Shown here: piece by piece, positions 23,834 to 37,600 of the stretch
Layout: every line of letters starts with the position of its first letter
Numbering within the stretch: the first letter of the stretch is position 1
Origin: Mesaphorura yosii
Lineage: Eukaryota; Arthropoda; Collembola; Poduromorpha; Tullbergiidae
Assembly (NCBI GenBank): GCA_009869945.1
Contig: WIXG01000014.1
Location: 1-64,000 of the forward strand
Length of the DNA: 64,000 bases
Reading direction: 5' to 3'
Made by a program: the position numbers and the translations under genes
The notes under the pieces: model-generated
The model's input: only the letters and a program-made list of their open reading frames with translations
Databases searched by the model: none
What the model was told of the DNA's origin: nothing

Positions 23834-25659
23834 CTAATTAAGGAGAAATATGAAATAAAGCTTTTAAACTGTGACTAATAGCATCAAATAACGTGAGCAC
23901 CCAAGTTCAATCCTGATAAGAGTGCACACCTTCTGTGTTAAAATTAAAAAACTGCACTTACTTTTCGTGTGACGTCAAATTCCAAGTCCAGTCAACACCG
24001 ATGACTAATTACGAAGGCAAGGGTACACTTGAGACAAAGCTATCTGTCCACAGCTCGCCACTTACTGACTGGTCATGCACTAAACTGGGCTGGATACGGG
24101 AACAGAACTATTTCTGAAAACAAATAGTAAAGTATGCTCCCAATTTACAAATTCGCACACGAGGTGTTGGAGGTGGACACGATAAGCAAGTGGAGCACGG
24201 GTGGGTATGCATTTCTGGAATCAAAGTCCTGTTTGCCTTGCGTAAATTGTGTGATACGCCTGGCAGGTGACAAAAATTTAGCGTCTCATCTGAAACAGGC
24301 TGGCAGCAATGAGTAATGCCGGAGTGGGTCGTGTGAAAGGAATTGACGTTGACACAAAAGTGACATTTTTGCTCGAAACACACTTGTAAATTGGATTGAT
24401 TGGCAGTGATTGTGACCCGTCCACGTGGTTATCTTATCTCAAAGTTGCTCTCTAGACTCGTTCAGAATATCCTTTACACATTTCGTCAATGAGAGCAAAT
24501 TCTCTGTCTGACGCTCCTTGTATCATTGTGTAGGTCGTATGTTTCCATTCAATGTTTAATATCGATAGTCGCGTGTAAAGAGAGAATACAAACTGGAAGT
24601 GCTCAGTGGTTCCCCGTTTATGCAGCTCTAGCGAGAGAAATGAAATAACAACGCAAGGAATCTGCCTTTTGATTGATTGTACGAAGCAAATTTAATCGCA
24701 AAAAAAATATTTACAAAAGAGAATAACTTATGATTAGTAGGAGAGCTAAAATAGAAAAGTCATCTCACACTCGCGTGCACAACAGAATACTCGTACTTAA
24801 ATCTTTCCACGAAGTTTTTAATTGTCATTCAAGAATTATAGTCTAGCTTTCTATGATATCGGTGAAACTCAATACGTTCTCCATTTGAACTACACTTTTG
24901 CTACTACGTTTACTGATCATGATTTAGGAATTCATACTCTTACTACTAAAATTAACTGATCAAAAGTACTCCTCAAAGTGACTGACTTAAAGAAGAATTA
25001 AGCGAGCTCTCTATCATGTGAGCAAAGACATGAGACGACATAGATTAGGCTTGAATAGCATTAACTGATTAAGTTCGGCCGGCCAACCCCTAACAGAAAT
25101 ACACGTGCAAATATGATTGTTCGTCTACTTAGAGAGGCAATTCACGTCATTACTTCTAACTAGAACTAGAATTTATTCTTACGGGGCACACGCCCCAACA
25201 TAAAACTTGAAACACAGAAACGTGAGAGCGTGTAAACACTAAATCTTAGAACTCTAGACTAATGTTTAACATATTTTGTCATGAAAAATCACAGGTATCG
25301 TTTGATTGGATGTTAAAATTAAAATTCTAAAAGGTAGTAATGATTATAGAATTTAAAGTTTGGAAAGAAGAAAAATAATAAAATAACTGAAACGAGAAAA
25401 ATATTCGGCACGTTCGATAAGTTCGACTGTTACGAAAAATTGTCTAAAAAGTCTGATTGTCTGATTTTGTCGATTAAAATATAATTCCGCTACAAGTAAA
25501 TAACAGGAAGCTAAAGTGTAGAAAATACCCGATTACACAAAAGTCATGCGATTAGAAAATACTACGAGCAAATTAGTCATTCAGTTGTGGTTCGAACTGC
25601 AGGAACCAAACGATAGTCTTGTTCGAATAGTAGGATTTAGTCGTTTGGTGAGCTGGCTT
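23834..25659. other. no gene seen; mostly 3' UTR of the ETS gene
   Basis: The region from about 24650 to 25659 is AT-rich and lies just downstream of the ETS stop on the minus strand. A perfect TGACGTCA (CRE-like) word lies at 23970-23977. Nothing else was supported. Confidence 0.4.
25172..25177 (-). terminator. candidate poly(A) signal for the ETS gene
   Basis: AATAAA on the minus strand about 485 bp after the ETS stop codon. Use of this site rather than a later one is unproven. Confidence 0.35.
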
Positions 25660-28600
25660 TTAAGAGGTTCCATTGCAAAACATCTTTTGTGAGAAGTTTG
25701 GATTTGTTGGTCTCCAGTTTGTGGCGTTGAATCCAAACTTGTAGACCAGCCTGCGGCCTAGCACCGGCTCAAATACTTTGCTCTTGTAGTAATATCTGGA
25801 AATATACAAATTGTAAATGGAAATGCGCGTCTCGCTAAAATCAAAGTCATAGTGGGAACAAAGCGATAATTTACCTCATCGCTCTGCTCAACTTCTCATA
25901 TGTCATTCGCGGATTTCCCTTCAGTCGTCCCCACAATTTTGCGACTTGATCGCTATTTACAAAGCGGAAGTGACCTTCCTCTGGGTTTTCCCAACGAACC
26001 AAACTCGGGCAATACTCCGGGTTCTTCAGCAGGTCGCGAATAAACTCCCAAAGCCGTCCAGTTTTCTTTTCTGAAGAATATAGAGTCGCACATTTTAGTT
26101 GGCTCGACTGCGATTTTACTTAACACTGCCTGCTGATTGTGTCTTACCCAATTTCTTTTGCTTCTTGTCCTTTTTTGGTGGACGGCCAACTCGTCGCTTC
26201 GGTGGCACCAATTTGTTGTGGCCGTCACTGAAAGCTGAAGTTGAGATGCTGTCAGTTGACGACTTGGAGGATCCGACGCCGGAATCAACGCTTGTGTACG
26301 ACACGGAATCTATCGAGGAATATGAGATCATTAACAATTTGCATTCCATTAGAAACTACTACCTACTACCCAGGCTTTGACGTACCAGATGTGGCCGGCG
26401 ATTCCCCTTTGTAACTGAATCTGTAATCACCCCCATAGTAACCTGGATTTTCCCACGAATTGTTGTTGTACTCGTGCCCTCTGTACTGGTGGAACGGTGG
26501 TGTAGAAGTAGCAGCTACGTGTTGTTGCTGATGGTGATGACTCTTATGGGGAAGCATCGGCATGGAGGGCTCATTGAACTGATATGCACTGCCTATCCCC
26601 AGTACATGGCTGTCAGAACCATTGCTTTGAGACGTAATACCGTGCTGGTGTTGCTGGTTCTGATGGTGGGATTGTTGCTGGCCACTCTCCAGACCCTGGT
26701 GTTGCTGTTGCTGATGATGATTATTGAGGGCCACTCCTGGCATCGAATGCAACTGGTGATGAGGTTCGTCTGATAAGAAGTTCTCGTACGAGTCCTCAAA
26801 GTTGTCGTTGACTGGAAATTCCATAGCAAATGCAGATAGTTAGAGACACATACAAGAGAATTTTATCGAAGTTCAGAGTATGGCCGCAAGACGAGATGAA
26901 AGCTGAGAAAAAGGACTACATGATAAGCAAGACAAAATATAGCTTAAAAGTGTGACTGCTATTGCTACTGCTCCGGATTCCACATATTTATGAACGCCGG
27001 ACTAGGTCAACTGTGCTTCTCAACAATAGCCATTGAAAGGTTTATTAGAGCAATTCGTTTCTTATAGCGGTTTCTATTGTCTTTCTCATCAAACGTTTGC
27101 GCTGAATATTCAATGGTGCGGAAATAGAAAGGTACTTTCTTGTTATTCTTTGGCTAACAATGAATAATTTAGAATAATCTAGAACATCTAGAACATTATT
27201 TTAACTTTCTCAAAATAAATACGACAGTTTACGCCCCTGCTAACCCATTTTAACCTTTCTAGCATGAGTCGGCAATTGCTCGTGCCCTAAAAGGCTACAC
27301 GCTTAATGTGTGTAAGGATCACCTGAAGAAGGGAATGCAATCGTCGTGATTCACCTATTATATGTCTTGCTATTTGTCCTATTAAGCTTACGTTTATAAT
27401 CTGTTCCCTCCATGCAATTGTTGAAGCTCTCAAGCATCTGAACTTCTGTCGGAGAGTACGGATTCTGGTCATGGTTCATCATGAGCGCTGGTAGCGGTGT
27501 GAGGAATTGTGTATACGACGTTTGATTGTTGCCATTTGCTTCGGGATTGTTGGCCTGTTGTTGGGATTGAGGATGCACCATTCCGTGATGAGAATAATTT
27601 TCGCCGGACATTATGTCATTGGTCTGACTCTGGCATGGTTCCGGAAGAATGATCGACGAAGGAGAGGAGGAAGGGGACGACGAACACGAAGACATGGATG
27701 CGATCATCACAGCGCTATTGTTTGTACTGTTCGAGTCAATCAGTTCCATTATGTCTGAAGAATCCAGCTTGCTTGAACCACTCAACGTTTCGTTTTCCCA
27801 GAGTCCAAACTGGAATTAATGAGACAGAAAACATTTCTTGAGTTGATTGAAATCAAAATTCGACTGAAATGCTCGATAATGTGTAGCGAGACACAGTTCT
27901 TAAGTACGCTGAAGGAGTAAAAGCACCAAAAGGTTTGATTAGGATGGCGTGCTGACTGACAGAAATGCCACTGATTAGAAAGTTCTTCTGAGACGATGTA
28001 TAAATCTGTCACTGGGCATCAATCCACCGACGAAAGTTGTGAAGTGGCTGCGATGTCGGATTCGTGTTACATTCCAGCAAGGTGGCATTCATTAATTAAA
28101 TTTACGCAGTCATTAGCACCATGCGCATGGGTCATCTGAGGTTTTCAGAAATTAAAGAGACCGATTAAGAACCATAATATTTATGTGCACAGCACAGAAA
28201 GAACTCTGCAATCTCTTTGCATGCACATGCGCTCTTTAACTCGGGTTGACCATCCACACGACGTTTATCATCAAATGAATTAGCCAGACCCAATTAACGC
28301 GAGTAATCTCCTTTGTAATGAGACTCACCTACGGGCCATGAAATGTGCGACTCCACAACCATGCGCTTTGACTGTATCAATTTGTGTAAGCATAAGCTTT
28401 GGTTTGTGAGACATAAAGCTATGCTTGACATTGAACTCAATTTCGTTATCTGGAATTAAGGTTAGGATCTAGAGCGATATGAAAGCATATCTGTCGACTG
28501 GTGTGGTGGCTTCTGACTGGAATGAAATAATTAGCAGACTCTATTTCGCGATAAAGAGAAAGGCCTAATTATGTATTATAGCAACCACCACGAAAAATGT

Positions 28601-28676
28601 TGGTGTCTCACTTGCGACTTGCTAATTAGTCCACAGAAAACGAATGACAAACCTCGGGTCCAAGTAGATCAGTCAT
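25660..28676 (-). CDS. ETS transcription factor, ESE/ELF3-like, with AT-hook
   Basis: Six exons: 28676-28653, 27809-27392, 26811-26386, 26309-26148, 26070-25875 and 25795-25660, phases consistent, 453 residues. ETS factors bind GGAA-core sites. The DNA-binding domain spans roughly residues 349-433: RLWEFIRDLLKNPEYCPSLV at its start, then LWGRLKGNPRMTYEKLSRAM, then RYYYK and RRLVYKFG. The run RMTYEKLSRA-RYYYK and the ending LVYKFG-NA-W match the ESE class (ELF3, ELF5, EHF) best. Before it lies an AT-hook (RRVGRPPKKDKK, residues 328-339), as in vertebrate ELF3. Residues 150-290 are rich in Gln and His, and residues 9-147 are Ser-rich. I see no PNT/SAM domain, which vertebrate ESE proteins carry near the N-terminus. 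The first exon encodes only MTDLLGPE. The intron upstream of exon 2 is 843 bp. Confidence 0.88.
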
Positions 28677-31600
28677 GGCTGTTGGAACCGGACTCAGCGC
28701 AGGCGGCGAGCTGATTCCTTTGCTCCCAAGCATCAGCATTGCGGAGGGAGAAGCTACGAACAGGAGACAGACTTACGTCGCACGGGCCTTCAAAGTCACA
28801 GTCACAATGGCTGAAAACAAACAAACATGGCTGGCGTTCAGTTTTGCTCTGTCTCAGGTCGCGGTAGTTCTCATATTGCTTTCAGTTTTCAAATCAACTG
28901 AAAATGGACACCGAATATGACAATTATAACAAAAATTGCACAGATTGAGAAGAATGCCGCCCAAAAGGTGCTCATGGCATTGAACAGTCCACTTAAAATG
29001 TACTTTGTTGCTCGCACGTGAACCTGGAAAGAGGCAATTAACTCTTTGGGCCCGATTTCAAGATGACACGCCGCAGAAGAGTAAAGTGACGACCGAAATA
29101 TAAACATGGACTGAACGGAATGAACTTTTTGCAACATTGCGAGTATCACGGAAACGCATTGACCACAAAATAGTAAAACCTCTCACATTGCTAAGAATAG
29201 GACGAAGGCACAAGAACATCAGTCAGAATTACCAGCAGTGGTGAAGGCTGGTCTCTTGTGCCGTCCACAGCTCATGGAAGCTCGAAATTCCCCCAAAATT
29301 AAATGCGTCGGCGAATTTACTTTGCAAAATTGACTTGATTTCTTCGAATAGAGTTTTGTCACAGCGCACAAAACGACGTACAACGCAAAGACCTTAAAAC
29401 TTAAAACTGTGAATACGCACTAAAACTAAATCTTGACCATTCACACCCACGCCGAGTATGACTCTGAAATTCAGTTATCATGAACTGAACTGATGGCTAG
29501 CGTTGGGCACGTTAAGACGAGTACGACTGTTAATTCGGTAGTGATTGTATGCTATTGACCTTAAATGATGCAAAATACTGACATGCAGATGAAGCGCGCT
29601 GTCGAACAGTTGCAGAGAATGTGAAGCGTGCGGATTTGGAAACGAAGTTATTTCCTGGTAATCCACGCTGAATGAGAGCAGCTAATATTTGGACTTGGTC
29701 AATTGCTATTTTTATGAGCAGTGTTTTTAAATACGAATCATTGACATTATAAAATTAACAAAGCTCACTCAACCCAATTTGTAGACTTAGCGTCACCTCG
29801 CATCATGTCGCATGTGCACTCACAACTGCACAGAGTCTAACAAAAATCAATGTGGTCGTAGACAACGTTCCGGATATGCAAAGCAATCATCGCAATTCCA
29901 CCAAACGACATAACCTGAGTTGTTATCCAAATAATTACATTATGAGACTAATTACGCACCAACAAGCTAGTCGACTCTAACCTCAAAAGTAGAGCAACGG
30001 ATTTCTTCATTCTGAATGTTGACGCGATGGACATCATCGTTGAGGTCTGGATTATAGCATTGCTTAATGAGGAAAGCAACGACGAAATTCAGTTAATTGT
30101 TTAAAAATGACAATCACTATAATCATAATTTATTAAGATTACACGATCAAGTGAAGAGAAAATCAGTAGACGCGGAGTGAGATCGTGCATTTACCCCTTT
30201 GTTTACATTTTTATTTATCAGAGCGTTTGCGATGTGGGAACAGAATGGTTTTTAATTTGTGGGATTGACTGATAGGAGATTATTGGCCCAGATACCGCGT
30301 AGTCACCAGTTTAGCCTCCGTAGCATTTTAATTTAACCCAACACACAAATGCTGCAGGAGATGACGTAACAGAGGTAAAGTAGCAATGACATTTGACGCT
30401 CTCGTGTTTATACTTAGAGTGCATCAACACAGTTAGGGTTCGGAACGAAACGTACTTGAATACGTAGATTGTGACTCATTGCCGTAAAGTTACGTGATTT
30501 ATCCACTACAGTTCAATTTATCAATGGTCTATTAAATTCTCGATTCTATCAGGTTTGTGTGAGGCCGTCGTGCGCAACAAATTGAGACAAACAGAGATCA
30601 CGGGCATGAGCAGATGAATCCGCTTATTCAGCAGGAATGGGCTGTTCGTCGTCATCATTCTTATCAGTCGGGATGCATATGAAACACTCGTAGAAATCCC
30701 TATCGAGATTTCATGCATTCAATTATGGTGGCTGTCGTTGGGGCTAATTGGTCTGAAATTGGTTGATTGCAGGTCGATCACCGAACCCAACACGGTGCTG
30801 TTACTCCACGTCCGCTGTAATACTGACATTGAGTTAAATGCCAGTTGACATCTCCGTCTGGATGCACTACGGCATAATAGGTATTAGACTGGATACGACA
30901 TGCAGGTACACGGCCTCAGACGTCAGGCAGAGCACAGCTACTGACTGTAACAAATGTTGACATCCTTCGCTAAAATTGATATTTGAACGCTTGATATTTC
31001 TTAAGTTTGTGAAATACATCAAGATAATCAACACCTTCAAATTTGTTCCGCAATGCTTCAACGATAGCAGCCATGAAAATATAGTGGACTGGTTGGGCTT
31101 ACAAAAAGTGAACCAAACTACGTGCGCATTTTCAGAAGAAAGACAATTAAGATGGGCGCAAAAAACCATCGTCGGTTTTTAAGCATATCGACGTGCTTTC
31201 ATTTGTAGTTGATTGCATTGAGTCCAGACTCGGACGTAATTCACGTATTCATACTCGCACTGAAACTGGATTTAAAAAACCTCGCCACCAAAGCATTATG
31301 GGAAACACAAAAATGGAGTAAATTTATACCTATGACTCGCCTCAACATTGAACTTTAACAAACATTATTGCTGACGTATGTTCACCATCGTAATCACGGA
31401 GGGAATTGGTTGTGAAGGCAAATTAAAATTGAGGCAAGCAAAAACTGCATACATGTGATCGGGTTGTAGTACACTGCATTGTTGAATGAGTCCACAGTTT
31501 ACGTGTCAGCGTATCACACATTGAGACTACGAGACCATTTTTTATGAAGGGATTTTTTGCGAAGAATTTGCACACGAGTTACATTGCACTGTAGTATTTA

Positions 31601-34600
31601 TATAATATTTAATCTGAATGTGCACGAAATTGAATCTGGTTTCAAGCAATGCAGTCATGTTCATCACGATGATCAGCTTAAACCTCCTGTCTACTTCATC
31701 AAGATTTCCACCAAGTCTAATGAAAGCTGTTTCATATTTTCATAAGATGGTTCTTAAAATTTGCGTGTGACTTTATCGTGTTCAATGTCAAGTAGTATTT
31801 GGTTCTGATTTTTAATCTCATGCTTTACTGACTGAGTAATTTCACTTTCATGTGAACAATGACTTCAGACCAGCTTCCACTCTGGCCTTTTCCCGAGTAC
31901 CAATGTTACGGCCATTTTAAAACTACCATATTGGACAATGGGACAAGGAAAGATTGAGAAGCACTAAAGGAGCCCGAATTGGGCAACGCCGAACAAAGAG
32001 TCCAGTGTTGCAAAATATGTGCGACATGATTTATACCTCCTACAAATTAATCACGTACATAATTTGAACGGTTTGAAGAAAAAATGTGAAACATTCCTCT
32101 CAAGGAATCATAAACTACGCAGCTTACTGCTTATTGTGTCATTAGATCACACGAACAATAAAGCCAAAGACGTAGAGGTGAAGCGTGCGCGCTCAAGACG
32201 AACAGTTATAGAGAGAATCATTAGTATAAACTTGATCTTGGATTCCGAGCGACCGACCATCAAGTAGTTGACCTCTACTTTGGACAAATAATAAGAATAT
32301 CTCACACAGCACAGCGTGCGACGATGTAACGGTTGGATGGACGCTGGTGCTATTGATGATGATGAAAACTGGGAATTGAATCTTGCAATTTATACCATCG
32401 TATTGCGTTCATGCTCGCAATATCTCGTCTCGTGGATGTGGAATTCGATTGCAGTGGCAGTGGAGACACTTACGTTTAGGATTCTGTGAAAAAGAAGTAT
32501 TTTGTGTCTTTATTCTGTGCATTGTAAACATCGCATTCACATCTCAGGATGACAACTGACAAGGTGAAGGGTTTCTGTGTCTATCCTGCTTTGTATTTAA
32601 TTTTTTTGGAAGACTCAAAATTATGCTGGTTTGGCTGTACATTTATACACTAACCTACATAACTTTGCATGCATTATCATAATCACGACCTTAGCTTTGA
32701 ATGAATTGGAATGTAGGACAACTCCATGTCTTCAGATCGCTTTGGAGAAGAGAACTATCAAGATCAGCAGAGATCTCGTCCTTCTGTGCGCAATTGCAAA
32801 TTGCAGTGTTATTGGGTCAAAGCTAAAGTCCAAGGACCCTTTCGAAGCCTCGCGTCTTGGAACGTGAGCAGAATTATCTCCATTGTTATTGTGCGAAACT
32901 TCCGGATCATGACTCATGCCCCTGGCCTTTTGCTGGAGCCCGTTGGTAAAGAAATCTTGGCAGAATTCTCATGTTGCACAAAAACTTGCCCCTTGAGATA
33001 AAGAGAATCAACCTAATCCAATAAATAATGCATCAGAACGCTTATAGAAATTGCAGTTTTTTTGTGCATTCTGGGTGCTTTGTGTTCTTTCTTAAGCTGT
33101 GCGCTGCGCGGGTTCATTATAATTTAGTGAGGCATCTACAGCAAACTCAGTAACAACAAAGCTTCGCGTTCTTTGTCCTTGACAATGAAGCGCAGCGTTA
33201 TGATAGTCCAATTTTTGTATAGTTAACCTTTCATCATCGCATTATTATTATAAATTATACGACTCTGGTGAATTGTGTGCTTGTTCGCTTGTTTTGAAGG
33301 TTTGAGTAAATAAAATGTTGGCGATTTTCTCACAGGGAGCAAGACAGGAAATGTGTTCAGACTCAAAACTTGAATTCATCAATGAAAGACGCACGCATTC
33401 GAAAAATAGAAATTCCAACATACTGGCTGGGTGCATGACTGCCTGACTGACTGACCAATCCAATCACGCACTAATCTGCTCAACAAAAACTATCTCTAAT
33501 CTTAATCGATCGATTAAGCTCCTGATACAGTTGGTGGTGGGGTGTTGGATTTTGCCCTTGGACTTTGCTAAATTCTAGTTGACTGCAAGTGCAGGATTTT
33601 GGCTCGTGTGTTTGACGCATAATGAAAACATGTGTGAACTAATCCTCGGCATATGGCACATCCGCAAGTTAATAGACTTCGCGCTGGCTGTGCACGGGAA
33701 CACCGAAGGTGTCCCGACTTATCGTGTCAAGTTGGCCGAGTGGGAAATGGAAACGAAGGAGGCAGGCGCAAAAAATAAAGATTTCAAAGAGAAGCACGCG
33801 ATTTTTTTATGGTAATTATTTGTTTCCACTAATCTTAATACATGCGCTGTTTCACTTTCATTCAGTTGTCATTATCCGCAGTCCATCATCGTGGCCCACT
33901 GCACATGAAGCGCAGGACAAGTCAGGATCTTCAAGTGCCTTGCCGAATTAGACCCAGTTGAAAACCTGATTCTTACACTATTGTATTGTTATGTCATGCA
34001 ACGCAAAATGAGAAAGAGTGCGACTCAGACGTGTTCTTGTACTAGCATAACTTCATAATATTGCTTGGTGGTAATTGGATCTAGTGTGCTCGAATTGTAC
34101 GATATGCTTCGCAGTTATTTTGGAATTCAATTCCATTGCTCTCACTTTGCTGCAAATAAAACGAAAAATGATGCATGATTATGATTTAACAAAATTCCTA
34201 TTAGTAAGTGAGGAGTCGTCGGGTCGTTTCGCGTTTCTGTTTGATCTTGAACAACAGAGCGTGCATGATTATATAATGCGTGTTCTTTACGGGTGCCGCA
34301 CATTTCTCAAGTTCGAGGTACACGCTCCGTGCAATTAATGAAGGAGACGACGAAGCATTGTTCCATGATACAGGTCTCGACGGCACTACAAGCACCAGTC
34401 CAAGTCCAAGGGCTTTAGAATTGTTTCAGAAAAGTGTGTGTCATGCACGTCGTAAATAAAAACAAAGGATTGAAGCAGGTTTACTTAATTGGACTAAATC
34501 AACTGCAAATTAGAAGAGTAGCAAAGACTGCCCGAAATTTATATTACCAATACCTGGTAAATCTAGAGTCTCAAGTCTTGGGCTATGCTAAGCTTCAAAG

Positions 34601-37600
34601 TTTAAATTCGAGTTTGAATGTTGGTATCAGCTTGCCCCTTTGATGTCCCCAAGGAGTGGCTTCTTGTACGTATTAAGGCACAGAAATCCGTGGCATGTCG
34701 GCAAGCATAACAAGAAATATGCAATTGCGTTATCTTTGGATCTAAATCTGTGCCAGAGGAATCGTAAAATTTGCACGCCAAATTTCGAAAAATGCTTACA
34801 CTTTGTCAACTATTTGTAATTGTGATGATTTCATTCCATGCTGGCGTGCAACCACTTGCGATATTTCCCCATCCAGCTTTCGCATGTTTGACCACATGAA
34901 GTACTAATTATAGCGCTGCCTCGATTTTCGGTCTTATGAAATATCTGGGCCATTTTCGTTTTCGTTGCAGTGCAGTGTTACAAATTTTATGTTGAAACTT
35001 TCAATGAGGAATGAAACTTGCGAATTTAGTTCTGTCTGTCGGTGCGAGTGTAGGATTGTTCGTGGTAATAAATGAATACCCATGTTCATTAATAACACAC
35101 GTACGGTTAACTGCCTTAAATCATTCGTGTCCGGTTTCACAATTTCTCACACTTGTACTTTTGAATTGCTCACTCGATAAAGAAACGCAGGCTGCAAAGG
35201 CAGCTTAAAATGGCTACGAATGCGTACGCACTCATGAATACGGTCCTCACCGGTGTTGAATGCAAAAAATACTCTGAAGACGGAGCGAAGTGATGTTTCA
35301 GAAATCATTTCGTGTGACGATAATAGGTGGTAATAAAACGGGCCATAATTATATGCACAGATCCCACGTTCACAGTTTTCGCAGTGTCCAAATGAGTAGT
35401 GAAAGCTTTTCGCATAAAATTCTGTCAAATGTCTGTCACAAGGCTGCACAGGAATCAGATTAGCTAAGTAGATTAAATGCGATACTTGAAGGACATGAAG
35501 ATAAAATTCCTACAACCACTGCAAAGATTCCCCAAAACATACGCACGAATTTGGGTGATTTGCAGGCTGAGACGGAGGATCTCGGTAATGATGGGCCCGA
35601 AGACTCGAATACAATAAACTACAATCAAGAACTTTATTACGGCCATTACATGCCTTTTTACGCTGGTAGTATTTAACCTTGGACATCCTTACGAAATTTC
35701 TCACATTTGCGTCTCCCATTGGTCCATGCTGAACTATCTCGCTATAATTTCTCAAGTTTTTACGCAAAGCCTTAAATCATTTTTGCAATGGCTCGTCATT
35801 TATGCCTGTGCTTAATGAACCAGATACAAAGGACAAATGGAGCAACTGGGAACCACCACGCCATGGAGATATGAGAAGGCGACTTCATATTGATTCCTTA
35901 ACGAGGCGGCGATTATGCTTACCTCGTCTTCAAGGGTCCAAAAATCGGGAGAGTCCGACATACAACTGACTGGCAGATTTTATAATACTGATGAGTTTAT
36001 GCTTCGAAGATTGGCAAAGAACCCAGGATTCCGATTTCGGTTCTTTAGAATTACGTGACAAAGATTTTGTTGAAGAACCAGTTTGAGACAGAGTTTCGCA
36101 CTAAAACATGAAAGGTCAATTCATTCATTCATTGCACATCATTAGATTTCCTGGAAACACGTGTCTTTGCCCGAGATGTCTTCGCTTGCACCTTCATGAA
36201 AATACTCAATTCATTGCGTCCACAATCCACGTCCACGAAAATGCACTGCTCGACAGCAATTTGAACGTCAGCACGAAAATACACGGAACAAAGGAACTGG
36301 CACTACGCAGTCTGGTGAGGCAAGCGGTTCCTAGTGTGATGCAAATGAACGGGACACAGGGAGCCCTGACGCAATGCAACGTAATGTAATGAGTCGTCGT
36401 CCCTTAAAGTCACCACCCACTCAAGGTAACACGGTACGATGCAAGTATCAGCACTGCAATTAGGATAACGAAGAAACGTCAACCAATGATGCAGAAAAGC
36501 GGTAGCAGAAGTAGGGCTCCGCGAAATTGCAGCAGCGTGCCTGTCTCTCCACCGCACTTACGAGAAGCGAAATACAAGTGAGCAACAGGCACAAAAGGAG
36601 TCGGCTTGCAATCCAAATCCAAGTCCAAGCTGAGACAAAAGTAAATGAGAAGTTGCGCTCTGTTGTATTTGTATTCTTCTATTCTGCTCGCAAGTTCTTA
36701 AGACAATACAACACAATAGTGTGAGCATGAGTGCAAAGCAGCTAGCTTGGCTAGTTAAGGCTACGCATTTGTACATACTGCATTAACTAATAAGTTCGTC
36801 AAGAATTCTAAGAGTTTTTATACGAGTAACATGGCGAGACCGAGACAAGTAAAACGTTAAAGGAAGGGATGACTTCTGTTTTATGGTCACTGGAGTTTAG
36901 CATGCCATGCCATGTCACTCATAAGGTTATACCAGATCACCAATCAAGCAGGCAACGGGCAGTGGTACCCTTGCGCCTCGTAACATAATCCACCTTTCAA
37001 GTGGTGTTGGGCAACAATTAGCTAAGATTCAAGCGAAGATGAGCAATGAGATGATGTTTTCGTGAATTCGAGAACTATATTTCATAATCACAGCATGTGC
37101 GCGTTACCAATAAACCATTTTGTGGCCTAAAACAATAATTGTTACTGTCTCATGCCTTGCATTTGCGTACGGAATTCGTCTTCATAAATTGGATTTAGAG
37201 AGGCGCAAACAATTATTACTTACAGCTTGAAAGAGGAAGTAATCTTGATGCTTAGAGAAGGTCAGGATTTTTATAATCCATTGTACACTGTGCAGTGGTT
37301 GTCATTTAATTTCTGCCAAAAATCTTGGACTCGTCTCTTCACATGCCAACCACGTCGTACGCGCAATGCACAACACAGTGACACATCTCCGTCACGCAAA
37401 CCAGTTCTGTTGCTCCTTCTATTGTTTCTGCTTCAATGAATGCTCCCACAATTCGAGCTCTGTGTAAATATTTTCACATTGCAATTCCACTGGTTGCCCT
37501 TTGAGACATTTTGGACAAGCAGGAGTAAACTGGAAGAAAGGCGAACGGGAGTGCGCAACACGTTGCAATTCTTTCCCGATGATTACTTCTGGACACTTGA

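Noticed and set aside
23970-23977. Perfect CRE word TGACGTCA
   Set aside because: A single 8-bp word in a long region, with no nearby transcription start that I can place; noted only.
28675-28920. Plus-strand frame over the ETS first exon
   Set aside because: It overlaps the start codon of the ETS gene on the other strand; no splice or motif support.
36108-36389. Open frames of 60-115 codons across the gene-poor stretches (for example here and at 55163-55510)
   Set aside because: Their length is expected by chance, they have no recognisable motifs, and neighbouring frames do not join in phase.
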